DNA of 64,000 nt from Apium graveolens (GCF_009905375.1 NC_133647.1:78668231-78732230); one strand, 5' to 3'; shown: positions 46,665 through 59,133, counted from the stretch's first letter. A program made the numbers and translations. Notes: generated by a model not told the origin, from the sequence alone.

Positions 46665-47884
46665 AATGCTAGGCGAGCCCCCATTACAGAGCCCGCCTTC
46701 TCCACGTTTTTTGGAACATTATTATCATCCACCTGAGACTCAAACATAATATCATCTTCAGTATTTAAAATGTTATTGGGCCTCTCTGTTAATGGGTCAT
46801 CCACTCTACGCCTTTTAGGATCCATAATAATAGCCAACCCAGATGTCTCTATTCCCTCAAACCCCTTTTCCCGCCTCCCATTCAAAGTTTCTAAATTTTT
46901 TGGCTCCACATTATCCATCTTCCTTAACTCACCTCCACTATTCACGTTCGACACAACCAACTTTCCTGATTTTCGAGGATCATCATCATTTTCTGCATGA
47001 TTCTCGCTACCACCCTCCCTGTGATTCTCCATTGTTCCACCGTCCTTTTCTTCGTCATTCAACTTTACTCCGTTCAGCACTGTCCCATCTGCTCCCCTTA
47101 TCCACTGATTACCTTTAGTATATTCTTGATTTCTAAAAGATGCACGCAAAGAACTATCATACTTCCTGCTCTCCTGTGACTGATTATTATCGAACAATTC
47201 CACACAAAACTTTTCAGTGTGACCAATCCTCCCACAATAAAAGCAAAAAGAAGGGAGTTGTTCATATTTGAATCGAATCCACAGCCATTCACCCCCAGGT
47301 TTTTTGATTCTCATTTGACTCTTCAGAGGACGAGAAATGTCATTGACAACCTTGATCCTTAAATAATTCCTGAAAATTCCTTTAAAGTTTTTGGGATCTG
47401 ACTCCATATACCTCCCCACAAAATTACCAATTGATTTCAAAACAAAGTCTGATTTAAAACCGATAGGCACATCATAAACTTGAACCCACATAAATAATTC
47501 TGATAAGTTAATGTCCTTCAATTGCTCCTCAGGATTAAACTTCTTTATAACGAGAACTTGTTGATTAAAAGTCCATGGACCATCGTCAAGCACCCTCTGT
47601 ATATCCCGGTCATGGAAGAACTTAAACAAGAACATATTAGGCTGGTCCGTTTCCTCCATAAACACCCCTTTGACTGGTCTCCAGATTGACGATAACGTAT
47701 CTTGCATAGCCATGAAATTCACCTTTCTGGACGTGACAAAACGACCCACCAGACATCTCTCCATCCCATCCTGACCCTCAATAACAGGAATGTCTTCCAG
47801 AATAAGACCCTCCTCATCATCGCTATTCAAAGAAAGATCCGCATACGCCTCATCCAAATTCCTATTCTGTGAAGAACTTGCCAT
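46661..47884 (-). CDS. LINE ORF1: RNA-binding gag-like protein (407 aa)
   Basis: The start at 47884 (MASSSQNRNLDEAYADL) is preferred over an in-frame ATG 31 codons upstream, because it gives the usual acidic N-terminus of plant L1 ORF1. Residues about 40-180 are a DUF4283-type RNA-binding fold (CLVGRFVTSRKVN, FKFFHDRDIQRVLDDGPWTFNQ). A CCHC knuckle follows at 214-227 (CFYCGRIGHTEKFC). The C-terminal half is polar and disordered. Its job would be to bind LINE RNA and form the ribonucleoprotein with ORF2. The stop TGA shares two bases with the ORF2 ATG (minus-strand TTATGACT). Confidence 0.92.
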   Translation of the reverse strand: MASSSQNRNLDEAYADLSLNSDDEEGLILEDIPVIEGQDGMERCLVGRFVTSRKVNFMAMQDTLSSIWRPVKGVFMEETDQPNMFLFKFFHDRDIQRVLDDGPWTFNQQVLVIKKFNPEEQLKDINLSELFMWVQVYDVPIGFKSDFVLKSIGNFVGRYMESDPKNFKGIFRNYLRIKVVNDISRPLKSQMRIKKPGGEWLWIRFKYEQLPSFCFYCGRIGHTEKFCVELFDNNQSQESRKYDSSLRASFRNQEYTKGNQWIRGADGTVLNGVKLNDEEKDGGTMENHREGGSENHAENDDDPRKSGKLVVSNVNSGGELRKMDNVEPKNLETLNGRREKGFEGIETSGLAIIMDPKRRRVDDPLTERPNNILNTEDDIMFESQVDDNNVPKNVEKAGSVMGARLAL

Positions 47885-47997
47885 GGATACTTGAATAAAC
47901 AGAAAACGAGAATTATGATAGCTTAAGAAAATGTGATATGAAATGGAACGAAACTCACCAATTGATGAGACTGTCAAAACTCATCATAAGATGAGAC
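47885..47997 (-). promoter_or_regulatory. LINE 5' leader
   Basis: The 113 bp between the target duplication and ORF1 would have to contain the internal promoter. It begins (minus strand) GTCTCATCTTATGATGAG and contains a second GTCTCATCAATTGGTGAG about 25 bp further on. This imperfect direct repeat also has inverted ends (CTCAT...ATGAG). No TATA box is obvious. Confidence 0.5.
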
Positions 47998-48011
47998 AGT
48001 CGTACAAGTTT

Positions 48012-51000
48012 TATAATAACCCCAATTTTTGGAAAATTTTGAAACCCGGATGAATAGTAACTTTTGTTGACGATGCTGATTAAGGAAAATTATCAGACCA
48101 CGTTATATAGGAGTACTGTTATGGAAATTCTAAGATCGTATTAGTATTCCATAAAGTAAATGAGTGTATGTAAAGGTCATTAGAATTCGGATCCGGACAC
48201 TTTGTTTTTTCCCGAAAATCCACCAGATACGGAAAGAATTGAGTATAAGGTAACAGAATAAAAAGGATTTAAATTCAAGGATTTTAAGAGAGGATCATAA
48301 AAGGAATATAATGTATTGAGAAAGGTTAAGGGAACCCAAGTAATAAGATCCCGGGTATAATCCCTCAAACGATAAACGAGAACGAAAGTTAAGTAAACTG
48401 TATAACAGATCAGCGGTCATTAGGCAAGCAATTAGGAGTTAATCAAGGAGGTTAGGGATGATGATGTCATCAAACCAACAAGAAGAAGACAAGTGTAACA
48501 AGATGACCTAAACTTGATGACCTAAGCATGACAAGTGGGAAGGATTGGTTGGTTGATTGTGAGCCACACATTTTTCACCATGGTAAAAATTTAATTTATT
48601 TCCAAGACAAAAGGAAGCAACCAACCAACAAATATCATAACACAAATATAAATTGAAAGTTGACTTTCCCATTTCAAGAAGAAAGCTCTCGGCTAAAACA
48701 AACCCAGAAACTTCAAACTGCCATATCTCCTTCAATACTCACTCAAATGTTGTGTTCTATAGCTCGTTGGAAAGGTATTGAGATGGCCTACAACTCTGGT
48801 TCACAAGTCTCTTCCAAATAAGCATGGTAAGACCCTCATTTTTATAGTTTTTTAAATCGGACTTTTAGAAACTTCAAAGCCTAACTTTGTGTTCTTGATT
48901 TCTTTGGAAAGATCAAGCTTGTAGGAGTCTCCATAAGGCTTCCTAGTAACTTTCCACCCTCCAATAAAGGTATAAATCTTCACACCCTTTAGTAATAAGT
49001 TTGAATGTTGAAGTTTGGAGATGGTTTGGATGGATGAGTAGTAATTTGAATGATAAGCATGATTCGAGCTTAATTGTTAAGTAGTTTAGTTGAATTTGGA
49101 GATGTTATAATATATGATTGGATTGAGATACTTGAGCTTATTATGACTCAAATCAGTAGCATTGATGTGTATCTTGAGTTTTTGTTGATTGGTAGTTGGA
49201 TTGATATGATTTGGAATGGTAAAAATTTGGGAAATCGCGTAAACATAGCCGTCGTAATGCCCGATTTACCGTAGACTGTTTTTGTTCTTAAAATTAGAAC
49301 CCTTGAACTCACTTTTAAGTTTTGACCATTGCCATGTTTAGATAGTTCATGTTACGAGCTTCGTTTTGATATGTGGTACGCTTGAATCCGATGTACGGTT
49401 TAGGAGAAACGACCGTTTTAAGTAACGGCGTTTCGCGACCGAACCATTACCCCTCGCCTTACTTTGAAACCTTGGTTAAGGCCCTTAAATGACTAATTGG
49501 AATATGAAACAATTATATAAAGTGGATTAGGCAGTTGGTAAGGCACTCGCGAAAGAATCGCCTTAAAACTCGTAATGGCTAATTTATTAAAAATGGTGGA
49601 GCCGAGGGTACTCGAGCGACTTAAGTAAATCGTTAAGCGCGAAAGCGAACGTTAGGACTCTAAATGGTTAAAGTCTAGTTTCTTAAGCGACCGGGGTTTA
49701 ATTCCGACTTATGTTGTTGTTCATAGGTTATCGGACCCACTCTAAGCTTAAGTCTATCCGGGAGCACTCAGGCAAGTTTTCTACCCGCTATACTGTTGTT
49801 GTGATGTATATATGTATATGCATTGTCTTGTGATAAATGCATGTTGGTTAATTAGCAAATTCTTGCGATATATTGGAGCATGTGATATGGTATATATGCA
49901 TGCCTGTTTCATATTCTTTATTTATATATCTGTTGGTTCAAATGCTTATTAGTTGCATAATACCTATGCTAGAGATAAGCGGTAATTTGCATATACCCTT
50001 AGTAAAGGGGACCCCAATGTGAACATTTTCTAAAACCGGGAGTCGATGTTCCCAAGTATATTATATATATATATATTTAAATATATATATATATATATAT
50101 TGATATAGTTTTCAAAACTATTAATCGAATAAGGTTTATTCGATAACTTTTATTTATTTAATGAATATTATTACGAATATTCATTCGAGGGCTTATGACT
50201 CCTTTTATTTTATTTAATGAATATTATTACGAATATTCATTCGAGGGCTTATGACTCTTTTATATTATTTATTGAATATTATTTGAATATTCATTCGAGG
50301 GCTTATGACACAGTTTATATTATTTAATGAATATTATTTGAATATTCATTTGAGGATCTATGACTCCGATTATTTGCTGAAATATATTCTTTATTTTATT
50401 AAAGAATAAGGTGTCGATAATCAAACTTATTTTTGATTATTCAAATAAAGATAGTACTTTCGAATAAGTATATCTTTGGTTATTTAATACTCGTTTCAAG
50501 TATAAGTTTTACAACTTCTACTTCAATTATTTTTAAAAGGATTATCATTATGGGAATATTATTTTAATAATAATATTCAGATATTTTCTAATATATCGGG
50601 ACTGATTTACTTGATTAAATCAGCAGTATTCCAAACACTCTTTAAAGTATTTTCGAGTCTTCAAAATGATTTTTAAAAGTTAGAGCGGATCCCAAAACTC
50701 ATTTTTATGTTTAAGATCTTCCTTTCAAAGGAGATTTAAATATTCGCTCAAAACCTGGGGGATCCGGCTCAGTGGTGTATTTTACATTCGCAACGAGGTT
50801 GCTGTTTTGATAAATAAATTGATTACTTACCCAACGTTCGGGAAGTAAGTCCATCTATCGAGTCGGCATAAGCAACATGGGCTCAGTGGGTGTCCATGAT
50901 AGTGTAAGTGGCTCAGTGGGAGTCCATCAAATGCGTAAGGGGCTGAGTGGGAGTCCAGCATAAGGTCCTATTGCGACCAGGGTGATGACCAGTGGGGAAT

Positions 51001-52139
51001 TCATCCATCTACTAGTAGAAAAAGGTTACTTATTGGTATCTTTGCCTGATCAGCAAGATATCGGGTTTATGCCACAATTCTTTTTCCTTCCAAAAATTTA
51101 TTGGATGTTACAAACTCTGTTCATACTTTACACGACAGAGGTTTTCAGGAAATGTATAAAGAAGATATATATGTGGATATATATATATATCGGAACTTAA
51201 TGAAGTATATCATAACTTCATTTCCTTCAATAATACTTCAAAGATTAATCTATTCAAATCTTGTCTTGTAGTCTCATCTATGTGATGAACTGTTGAAAGC
51301 TCATTATAACTTGAACGGTGGTAGTTCAAGTAGTATTTGGAAAAGATATAAGTATATTGGAGTATCTTGTAACTTTATCTTTTAAACTTATATCTAGTAA
51401 ATGGTTATCTTATGCATGTCAAAGATTTTCAGAAAAACGTTGAGACAAGGTTAGATATATGAGATCACCTTGCAACGATAGTTTTATACAGTTATAAACC
51501 GGAACTCTGTGTATATTATGCATGGAAGACGACTTCCAAGATTTTGAAAAGTATATATATATATCCTGAATATTTTGCGACTTCATCGCATTAAGATATC
51601 AAACTTGGTCCATTTCTTTTGACCAAGACTTTCATGAAACTATGAGAAGGCTCATATATTGTTAATCATTATACATATTATTTTGGTGGGCTTGCTGCTC
51701 ACCCTTGTTTTCTTCTTTCATCACACAACAACAAATAGAAAAGATGAACAGGACCAAGCTCCCAATTCACGAGCGGATAGGAAACGTTCCGCAGTTTCCT
51801 ATAGGCGTTGATGTCGCTGTAGCTAAGGTAGGAACTACCAATAGGCTAGGCTTTCAACTTTTGATGTACCAGACTTATGTATCTTTATCAATTGTAATAA
51901 TGGCAAAGAAATGTAAATCTATTCAGAAACCCTTTTAAGGTGTAATGGCATATAATTTTGGAATAAAATGACTCGTGTTACTTTTGGATATTCATCTCTG
52001 AGACTATAACTTGTGGTGTGTGTGTTTATTGTGGGGTCACAGTACAGAGTAGTTGATTGTTTATTAAGATTGGGTGTTATTAAGGGAAATGGAACTCGTG
52101 ACAACCCGGATCCCCGACCCCGGATTTGAGGGTTTTGCA
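48012..52139 (+). mobile_element. Family 1 copy B, 5' LTR (about 4.1 kb)
   Basis: The LTR starts TATAATAACCCC (the second base is G in the other copies) and ends GGGTTTTGCA, before a primer-binding site. It matches the 3' LTR fragment at 57725-59133 closely. It matches copy A at 4676-8863 from about 49200 onwards, whereas its first kilobase is of a different subtype from A. There is no coding region. Confidence 0.88.
50158..50370 (+). repeat. Minisatellite in family 1 LTR, four units
   Basis: Four units of about 52-58 bp, each with GAATATTATT(A/T)(C/G)GAATATTC followed by GAGGGCTTATGAC or, in the last unit, GAGGATCTATGAC. Copy A has three. Confidence 0.75.
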
Positions 52140-52143
52140 GAAG

Positions 52144-52155
52144 TGGTATCAGAGC
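52144..52155 (+). other. Primer-binding site of family 1 copy B
   Basis: TGGTATCAGAGC begins four bases after the LTR end, matching initiator tRNA-Met. A preserved primer-binding site and polypurine tract without coding capacity are what a trans-mobilised element needs. Confidence 0.85.
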
Positions 52156-55100
52156 TAAGCGTGATAAATCTCAGAGATGATGTGACGTTAAGATAATAAT
52201 TTCACAAAGATAATAAGAACTCTTGCCAAGTTCATAGTCGGGCTACCTAATGTAGTATTGACAGTTAAAACCCTTATGGGAACCCTTATAAATATCGTGA
52301 TAGAAGCGTAGTTCGTTATCGTATATGGTAGCGGAACTCCAAACCCTGAGGTTGAGGAGCAACAGCGCGATGATGTTTTATTACTTATTGGAGATCAGAT
52401 TGTGGATCCGATAGAGCGTCCTAACGCGGGACCGGATGATGTTCATATTGAGGATGTAGCGATTGAGGATGTTGTCCTAGAAGGGATTGTTGCTGAGGAG
52501 GATCCTGTGGAGGATCCTGACAATAATGAATAAAGGACCACTGAGGAAATAATGACCATGGTTAGGGCGACTACCAGAGGTAGGATTGGCTGGTCACTAC
52601 CGGAGGTTCGTTCAAGTTTGTAAAGATAGTAGCCCCTTTAACACGACATACTCGTAAGACTCAGAAGTTCGAATGGACAGAGAAATGCGAGAACAGCTTT
52701 TGAGAACTAAAGCAAAGGTTGGTGACGGCTACTATGTTGGCATTGCCGGATGGAAAATGAGATTTTGTGAAGTGTAGTGACACTTCGCATAAGGAATTAG
52801 GGTGCTTCTTATACAACACAGTAAGGTAATCGTGTACGCGTCAAGATAATTAAGGGAATATAAAATTCGATGTCCCCATCCATGAGCATGGGCTCGTGGC
52901 AATAGTTTTACCCTAAAGATTGGAGGCACTACTTGTATGGAGAGAAGTGCGAGATTTACACAAGCCATAAGTGCTCTAGTGCATTTTTACGCAGAAAGAG
53001 CTCAACATGCGCCAGAGGAGGTGGTTAGAGCTAATCAAGGATTACGATTATGAGATTCTTTATCATCCAGGGAAAGCCAAAATGGTGGCTAATGCCCTTA
53101 GTATAAAGGAGAGACTCAAGATGAAAATGTCTTTGGGAGAGTTGATAAGAGATTTTGAGAAAATGGAAATAGAAGTGAAGGTAACCGGAGCCGGTACCGA
53201 AAAGCTGTTTGAGATTGCAATACAGCCCGAATTATTGGAAAAGAACATATTGTGCCAGAAAAAGTGATGAATGAAGGTAGAGAGCCAACAAATAGATAAG
53301 AGATTAATACCGAGAAAGATGATAAGGGAATAATGAGGTATTCCTACAGAATTTGGGTTCCAAATGTTCAAGAGCTTAAAGATGAGATCTTAGATGACAG
53401 CTAGTTTGAGGAATAAGATTTAGAGCAAACCCTGAACGTGATAGTCAGGGAGGTCGCCATCAAGATAGAAGGAACCCATAACATAATGAAGTGGAAAATG
53501 AGGATTAAAAACATGTAGGATGACCCCGATTATGGGGAAGAGGAGGGAACGTTCAGACTAAGGAAACAGAAGTCGAGTAAGGAAAGGAGACCCGAGACGG
53601 TACTCCTATACGACAACTTATGGACCTTTCTAGACATAACTTAGACTATGATCCCCAACCACCACCCTGAGGAAACAATGCGGTGAGAAATTCTTTCAGG
53701 ACCTTTAAGTCGCTAAGCTCTCAGAGTTCCAAGGAACAAGCTGACCCAGTCGAGGCAAGAGCCTGGCTAAAGGAAATATAGGAATCATTTGAGATTCTAA
53801 ATGATTGACGAATCACAAAAGAATGTTTTTGTCACTTACCCTCCTAAGAGAGAGGCCACCCGCTGGTGAAAGGCAAAGGAAGGCACGAAGCAAGAGATTA
53901 TAATAAACTGATTTAAGTTCAGTCAATTATTTTCAGGAAAGTATTTCCCAAGGTTATGGAGATAGTGTAAAAGCTTTAGAGCCAGAACAAAGGCAGAAGA
54001 GTATGATGAATTATGAATCTAAGTTGTAAAAGTTGTCAAGATTCGTTCTGAGGACACGAATCCAGAATGATGGGATGTTTGAAATCAATGCTTATGTTGT
54101 GTTGGTTCATGAAATAATGATAAAAGAAAGGAAAATAAAAAGAAACTGAAGTGGAAAGGAATATAAAGGCAATAGAGTTTGAGGAATGATAAGGGAGTTG
54201 GGTATGAGGAAACCCTAAAGACTCGTAGCAATAGAAATAGAAAAGTATATACTCGTCAGGATGAGGGTGATTCACCATGAGTTTAAGTTGATGATTGAAG
54301 GAATAAGAGATACATATATTTTATCCCCTGTAAGTTGGGAGGATTCGAGGAAACCTTGAGATAGTTCGAAGGATAAATAATGAGACGCGGATAGACTGAG
54401 GAGACAAGAAAGTAAGAAATTAGGAAAAATTGGATGAAGGAAGTGACCTTCAAGAATGTGAAGTGTAAGACCGGTGGCAGGATACCCAGAAAGGGAGACG
54501 CCAGGTAGGAAAGATATCCCAATATTGAGATGACTGTTGAGATAAATAACAAAAATAAATGAGGAATTATTAAGAAGAAGTTAACGTTGAACACGACCAA
54601 TATCTTCCAGAACACCCCTGTTATCATTACCGAATCAGGCAAGAAAAGTGGATAACCGTTATTATCTTTTGGAGGCCATATGGATTGACCTCATTTTGGA
54701 TAAGGATACTATTATGAAATTTGGTATAGAATATCGAGGTGGAAATGATTGAATAAGATACCCTTATCAGGGATATATGACTTGATTTATCCATGAAAGG
54801 ATGCAAGTACCTTTTTAAAGGTGGGATTAAGGACATAACCTCAATAGCTTGAGATGAACCATGGGGGATGCATAAAGGATGGCATTTCACCCTTAATAGG
54901 GACATTATGAGTTTGGGTAGTATGGAACGAAGGACTAAGGTAATAACAACCTTTAAGGATCAGTGGAGAAATTTTTCAGAAGTATATAGACAATGATTCT
55001 GGTATTAATAAATGGTATCTTGATATGCCCTATATCTAGGGAATACATGAGGAATGATTCAAGGATAACATTAGAGGTTTTACAAGGAGAAAGGTAATAT

Positions 55101-57724
55101 TTAAAATTCTCAAGAATAGAAATATTGATAAAGGAAATATGACGTAATTATAATGATGCCAAGTGAGGCACGTGTTAAACCACGAGAAGGTATGGATCGA
55201 ACCACTAATGGTCGAAATTGTTCAGGGCAATTAGGACTTAAGATAAAAGATGTTCTAATTATGATTGAGAGTCAGTCGTGACAGTGATTAACCTCTAAAG
55301 ACTGAGGCAATAACTTATGGAAAAATGGTGATATTTTTTTTTTACTCATCAGATTTTAAGGAAAACATCTTCACATAAGCTGTGATTGAAATTAGGTAAA
55401 AAATTTATTTGGAGGTGGTAAAAATGACATTGACTGTAAGGAAATTTTACTATCAGGAAAGGCCAAAGAGGCGGCCGACACTTTAAAGGTAAGAGGATAA
55501 TTATAGGTGCTTGTGCCAAAGAAATACAGTGATGATGGTTAAAGCTATGCAGGTTGTATTATAGTTTGGAAGATTGACATTCCTTCTGATGACTGTGCAA
55601 TACCCAACCGTAATAGTAGTTGGTAAAGGTTTAATTCGTGTAATCGCCATGAGCGGGCTGTCTATCTCAGAAGGTACTATCTTGAGAATAATCCAGGACC
55701 ATATTTCAAAAAGGACTAAACAAACCTTTGAGTTAAGTCTTCTATGGAAGACATATGATTAAGAATGGTATTAACCTGCTATCGGTGCTTTGATTGAAAC
55801 TCTTCTGCAATTTTATATGCTTCATGTCATGAAAGTACGTCAGAGTTTGGAGTGTTCTTCATGAATTATGATTGGTGGTTATGTTAACTCCTTAGAAGTA
55901 TTCTATACGACATGTATAGACTACGTATGGTTAGATATTAAGATTTCATGGAAAGTGAATGACGACAGTAGGTCAGTGGTGGACCATAGTAATGCAGCAA
56001 TGATTCTGCGAGTAATGAGGTGATTACAACCGTGAGAGTTGTATTGGAATGGATGTTGAGATTGAATACCACTAATCAGGTCTTGGTAGTGTATAAGTTA
56101 TCATTGATAGACTAATTAAGTAGAGTATCTACCTATTGAATATTTATTCCTTCTTATCAATAGAGAGTCGTATTACTATACGAGGAAGGTTGTGATGCAA
56201 GCATAGAATTCTAGTAACGATGATGTCTAGAATGAGATCCCAGATTCGATTTTCGATATCGAGGGAGTTTCAAAGGTGATTGTGTATAAGCTCGAGGAAG
56301 AGCATGGGTCCATAGAATGGTGGACGGAATAGCAAAAATATTTAAGCATGCGAAATGCGATGCGATAATACTTGATGTTGATATATATACACATATGTTT
56401 TGTTCTCCTATGACAAACCTCTATAATTCAGAGGTAGGTTCCAAGCCAGATATTTTGTGGCAGTATATTTTTTTCATATATACAATTCTCTTCAATTCGT
56501 TCTTTTCTCTTCTTTTCATTTCATATAAGCTGAGAAGAACAAACCTTCCAGAAGGGGAGGTTTTGCCGAATGACTATCTATCTGTGTGATAGAAGCCTAG
56601 TAGGATACCACATATTGTTTAATTGCTTGTCAAGTACTAAAGGCTGGCCACCTTCTGTACTAACTATGTAATAGAATAAGTGTTCATGATCATAGTGATC
56701 TCTAAATAAAATCTTTTACTTCTATATGATGGATCAAGATTTCGAAGATGGAAGCAGCTAGAAAGGAAGTAGTATCAGTGCGGTGGTATTCCGAATCTAA
56801 CGCGTTCGTGATACTAAGGTTGACGCAATTATTAAAAGGTTATAGAATGCTAACGAGCAAAAGTGTAACCAGTATAGTATTATGTACGGAAGATAGTAAT
56901 GACTACGAACTGGAAAAGAGTGGGTATTGAGAAGAAAAAACCTATAGCGCCAGAAGCTATGATGAGAGTCTGTGCGATAGACTTGAAAGGATTTGGAATG
57001 AACACTTAGCACGGATTGAGTTTTCTTACGATAATAGGTTTTATGTCAGTATCAGGATGACGCCTTATGAGGCCCTTTAGGGAAGGCAATATTGATCTCC
57101 CTTGTATCGGAATGAAGTTGGAGAGCGCAAGATGCTCGGATCCAAAGTGGTCCAAAGGACCAAAGTCATAGTGGATCTAATCAGAGGACGGCTGGTAGCA
57201 ACCCCGGGATGGACAGAAGAAGTATGCTGATTTGACTCGAAAGGACAAAGAGTATGAAATAGGGGACCTAGTGTTGTTAAAGGTATCCCCTTGGAAACCC
57301 TTAGAAAGGATCGATGAGGTTCGGAAAGAAAGGAAAGCTAAGTCCACGATTTGTAGGACCCTTGGATATATTACAATGTATTGGGAAGTTATCAAATGAA
57401 CTAGCCCTACCCCCAAACCTGCAGCAAGTTCATAACATGTTCCACGTATCAATATTAAGGAAGCATAATTCGAATGTCGGACACATGGGAGAATACGAGC
57501 GCCTAGACATGCAACCAGAGTTGACCTATATGGAGCAACCAGTAAGGGTTATAGATCGAAAAGGAACAAGTTCTTAGGATAAGGGTTATCAAACTAGTCA
57601 GAGTTTGGTGGTAGAACCACAATATGGAAAATTGACTTGAGAGTTAGAAAGTCCAATGCTAAGAAAGTAACCCTATTCATTTTCTATCTGATTCCGGGAC
57701 GGAATCCTTTTAAGGAGGGAAGAC
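52156..57724 (+). mobile_element. Family 1 copy B, degenerate interior
   Basis: No long frame remains. About 52630-53130 is RNase H ([43 protein letters not shown]) with frameshifts and stops. About 53650-54000 is gag-like (FKSLSSQSSKEQADPVEARAWLKEI). About 55440-55500 is a second RNase H end. About 56950-57600 is the integrase C-terminal part (LVLLKVSPWKP, RFVGPLDILQCIGKL, HNMFHVSILRKHN). From 53051 on, order, spacing and most lesions match copy A (1-4675). The stretch 52156-52630 has only short acidic fragments that I cannot place. Confidence 0.78.
57711..57723 (+). other. Polypurine tract of family 1 copy B
   Basis: AAGGAGGGAAGA precedes CTGTAATAACCCC. Copy A has the same arrangement with one extra G. 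Confidence 0.75.
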
Positions 57725-59133
57725 TGTAATAACCCCAATTTTTGGAAAATTTTGAAACCCGGATGAATAGTAACTTTTACTGACGATGCTGATTAAGGAA
57801 AATTATCAGACCACGTTATATAGGAGTAATGTTATGGAAATTCTAAGATCATATTAGTATTCCATAAAGTAAATGAGTGTATGTAAAGGTCATTAGAATT
57901 CGGATCCGGACACTTTGTTTTTTTTCCCGAAAATCCACCAGATACGGAAAGAATTGAGTATAAGGTAACAGAATAAAAAGGATTTAAATTCAGGGATTTT
58001 AAGAGAGGATCATAAAAGGAATATAATGTATTGAGAAAGGTTAAGGGAACCCAAGTAATAAGATCCCGGGTATAATCCCTCAAACGATAAACGAGAACGA
58101 AAGTTAAGCGAACTGTATAACAGATCAGCGGTCATTAGGCAAGCAATTAAGAGTTAATCAAGGAGGTTAGGGATGATGATGTCATCAAACCAACAAGAAG
58201 AAGACAAGTGTAACAAGATGACCTAAGCTTGATGACCTAAGCATGACAAGTGGGAAGGATTGGTTGGTTGATTGTGAGCCACACATTTTTCACCATGATA
58301 AAAATTTAATTTATTTCCAAGACAAAAGGAAGCAACCAACCAACAAATATCATAACACAAATACAAATTGAAAGTTGACTTTCCCATTTCAAGAAGAAAG
58401 CTCTCGGCTAAAATAAACCCAGCAACTTCAAACTGCCATATCTCCTTCAATACTCACTCAAATGTTGTGTTCTATAGCTCGTTGGAAAGGTATTGAGATG
58501 GCCTCAACTCTTGTTCACAAGTCTCTTCAAAATAAGCAGGTAAGACCCTCATTTTTACAGTTCTTTAAATCGGACTTTTAGAAACTTCAAAGCCTAACTT
58601 TGTGTTCTTGATTTCTTTGGAAAGATCAAGCTTGTAGGAGGCTCCATAAGGCTTCCTAGTAACTTTCCACCCTCCAAGAAAGGTATAAATCTTCACACCC
58701 TTTAGTAATAAGTTTGAATGTTGAATTTTGGAGATGGTTTGGATGGATGAGTAGTAATTTGAATGATAAGCATGATTCGAGCTTAATTGTTAAGTAGTTT
58801 AGTTGAATTTGGAGATGTTATATTATATGATTGGATTGAGATCCTTGAGCTTATTATGACTGAAATCAGTAGCATTGATGTGTATCTTGATTTGTTGTTG
58901 ATTGGTAGTTGGATTGATATGATTTGGAATGGTAAAAATTTGGGAAATCGCGTAAACATAGCCGTCGTAATGCCCGATTTACCGTAGACTGTTTTTGTTC
59001 TTAACATCAGAACCCTTGAACTCACTGTTAGGTTTTGACCATTGCCATGTTTAGATAGTTCATGTTACTAGCTTCGTTTTGATATGTGGTACGCTTGAAT
59101 CCGATGTACGGTTTAGGAGAAACGACCGTTTTA
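57725..59133 (+). mobile_element. Family 1 copy B, 3' LTR, truncated
   Basis: The sequence is collinear with 48012-49420 (1409 bp in both) with scattered single-base differences. It ends after ACCGTTTTA, where copia 2 sequence starts (GGAGAATCAAC). The remaining 2.7 kb of this LTR are missing from the window. Confidence 0.88.

Larger units (their letters stand above)
42551..47997 (-). mobile_element. Full-length L1-type LINE
   Basis: A non-LTR retrotransposon of about 5.4 kb on the minus strand. It has a 113-bp 5' leader, ORF1, ORF2, a very short 3' untranslated stretch (about 20 bp) and an A-tail (plus-strand T-rich 42551-42565, in the pattern A11 T A5 T A4). Target-site duplications AGTCGTACAAGTTTTAT stand at 42534-42550 and 47998-48014; the last three bases of the left copy could instead belong to the tail. 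Both ORFs are open from start to stop, so it is the only element here that could be autonomous. Confidence 0.92.
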
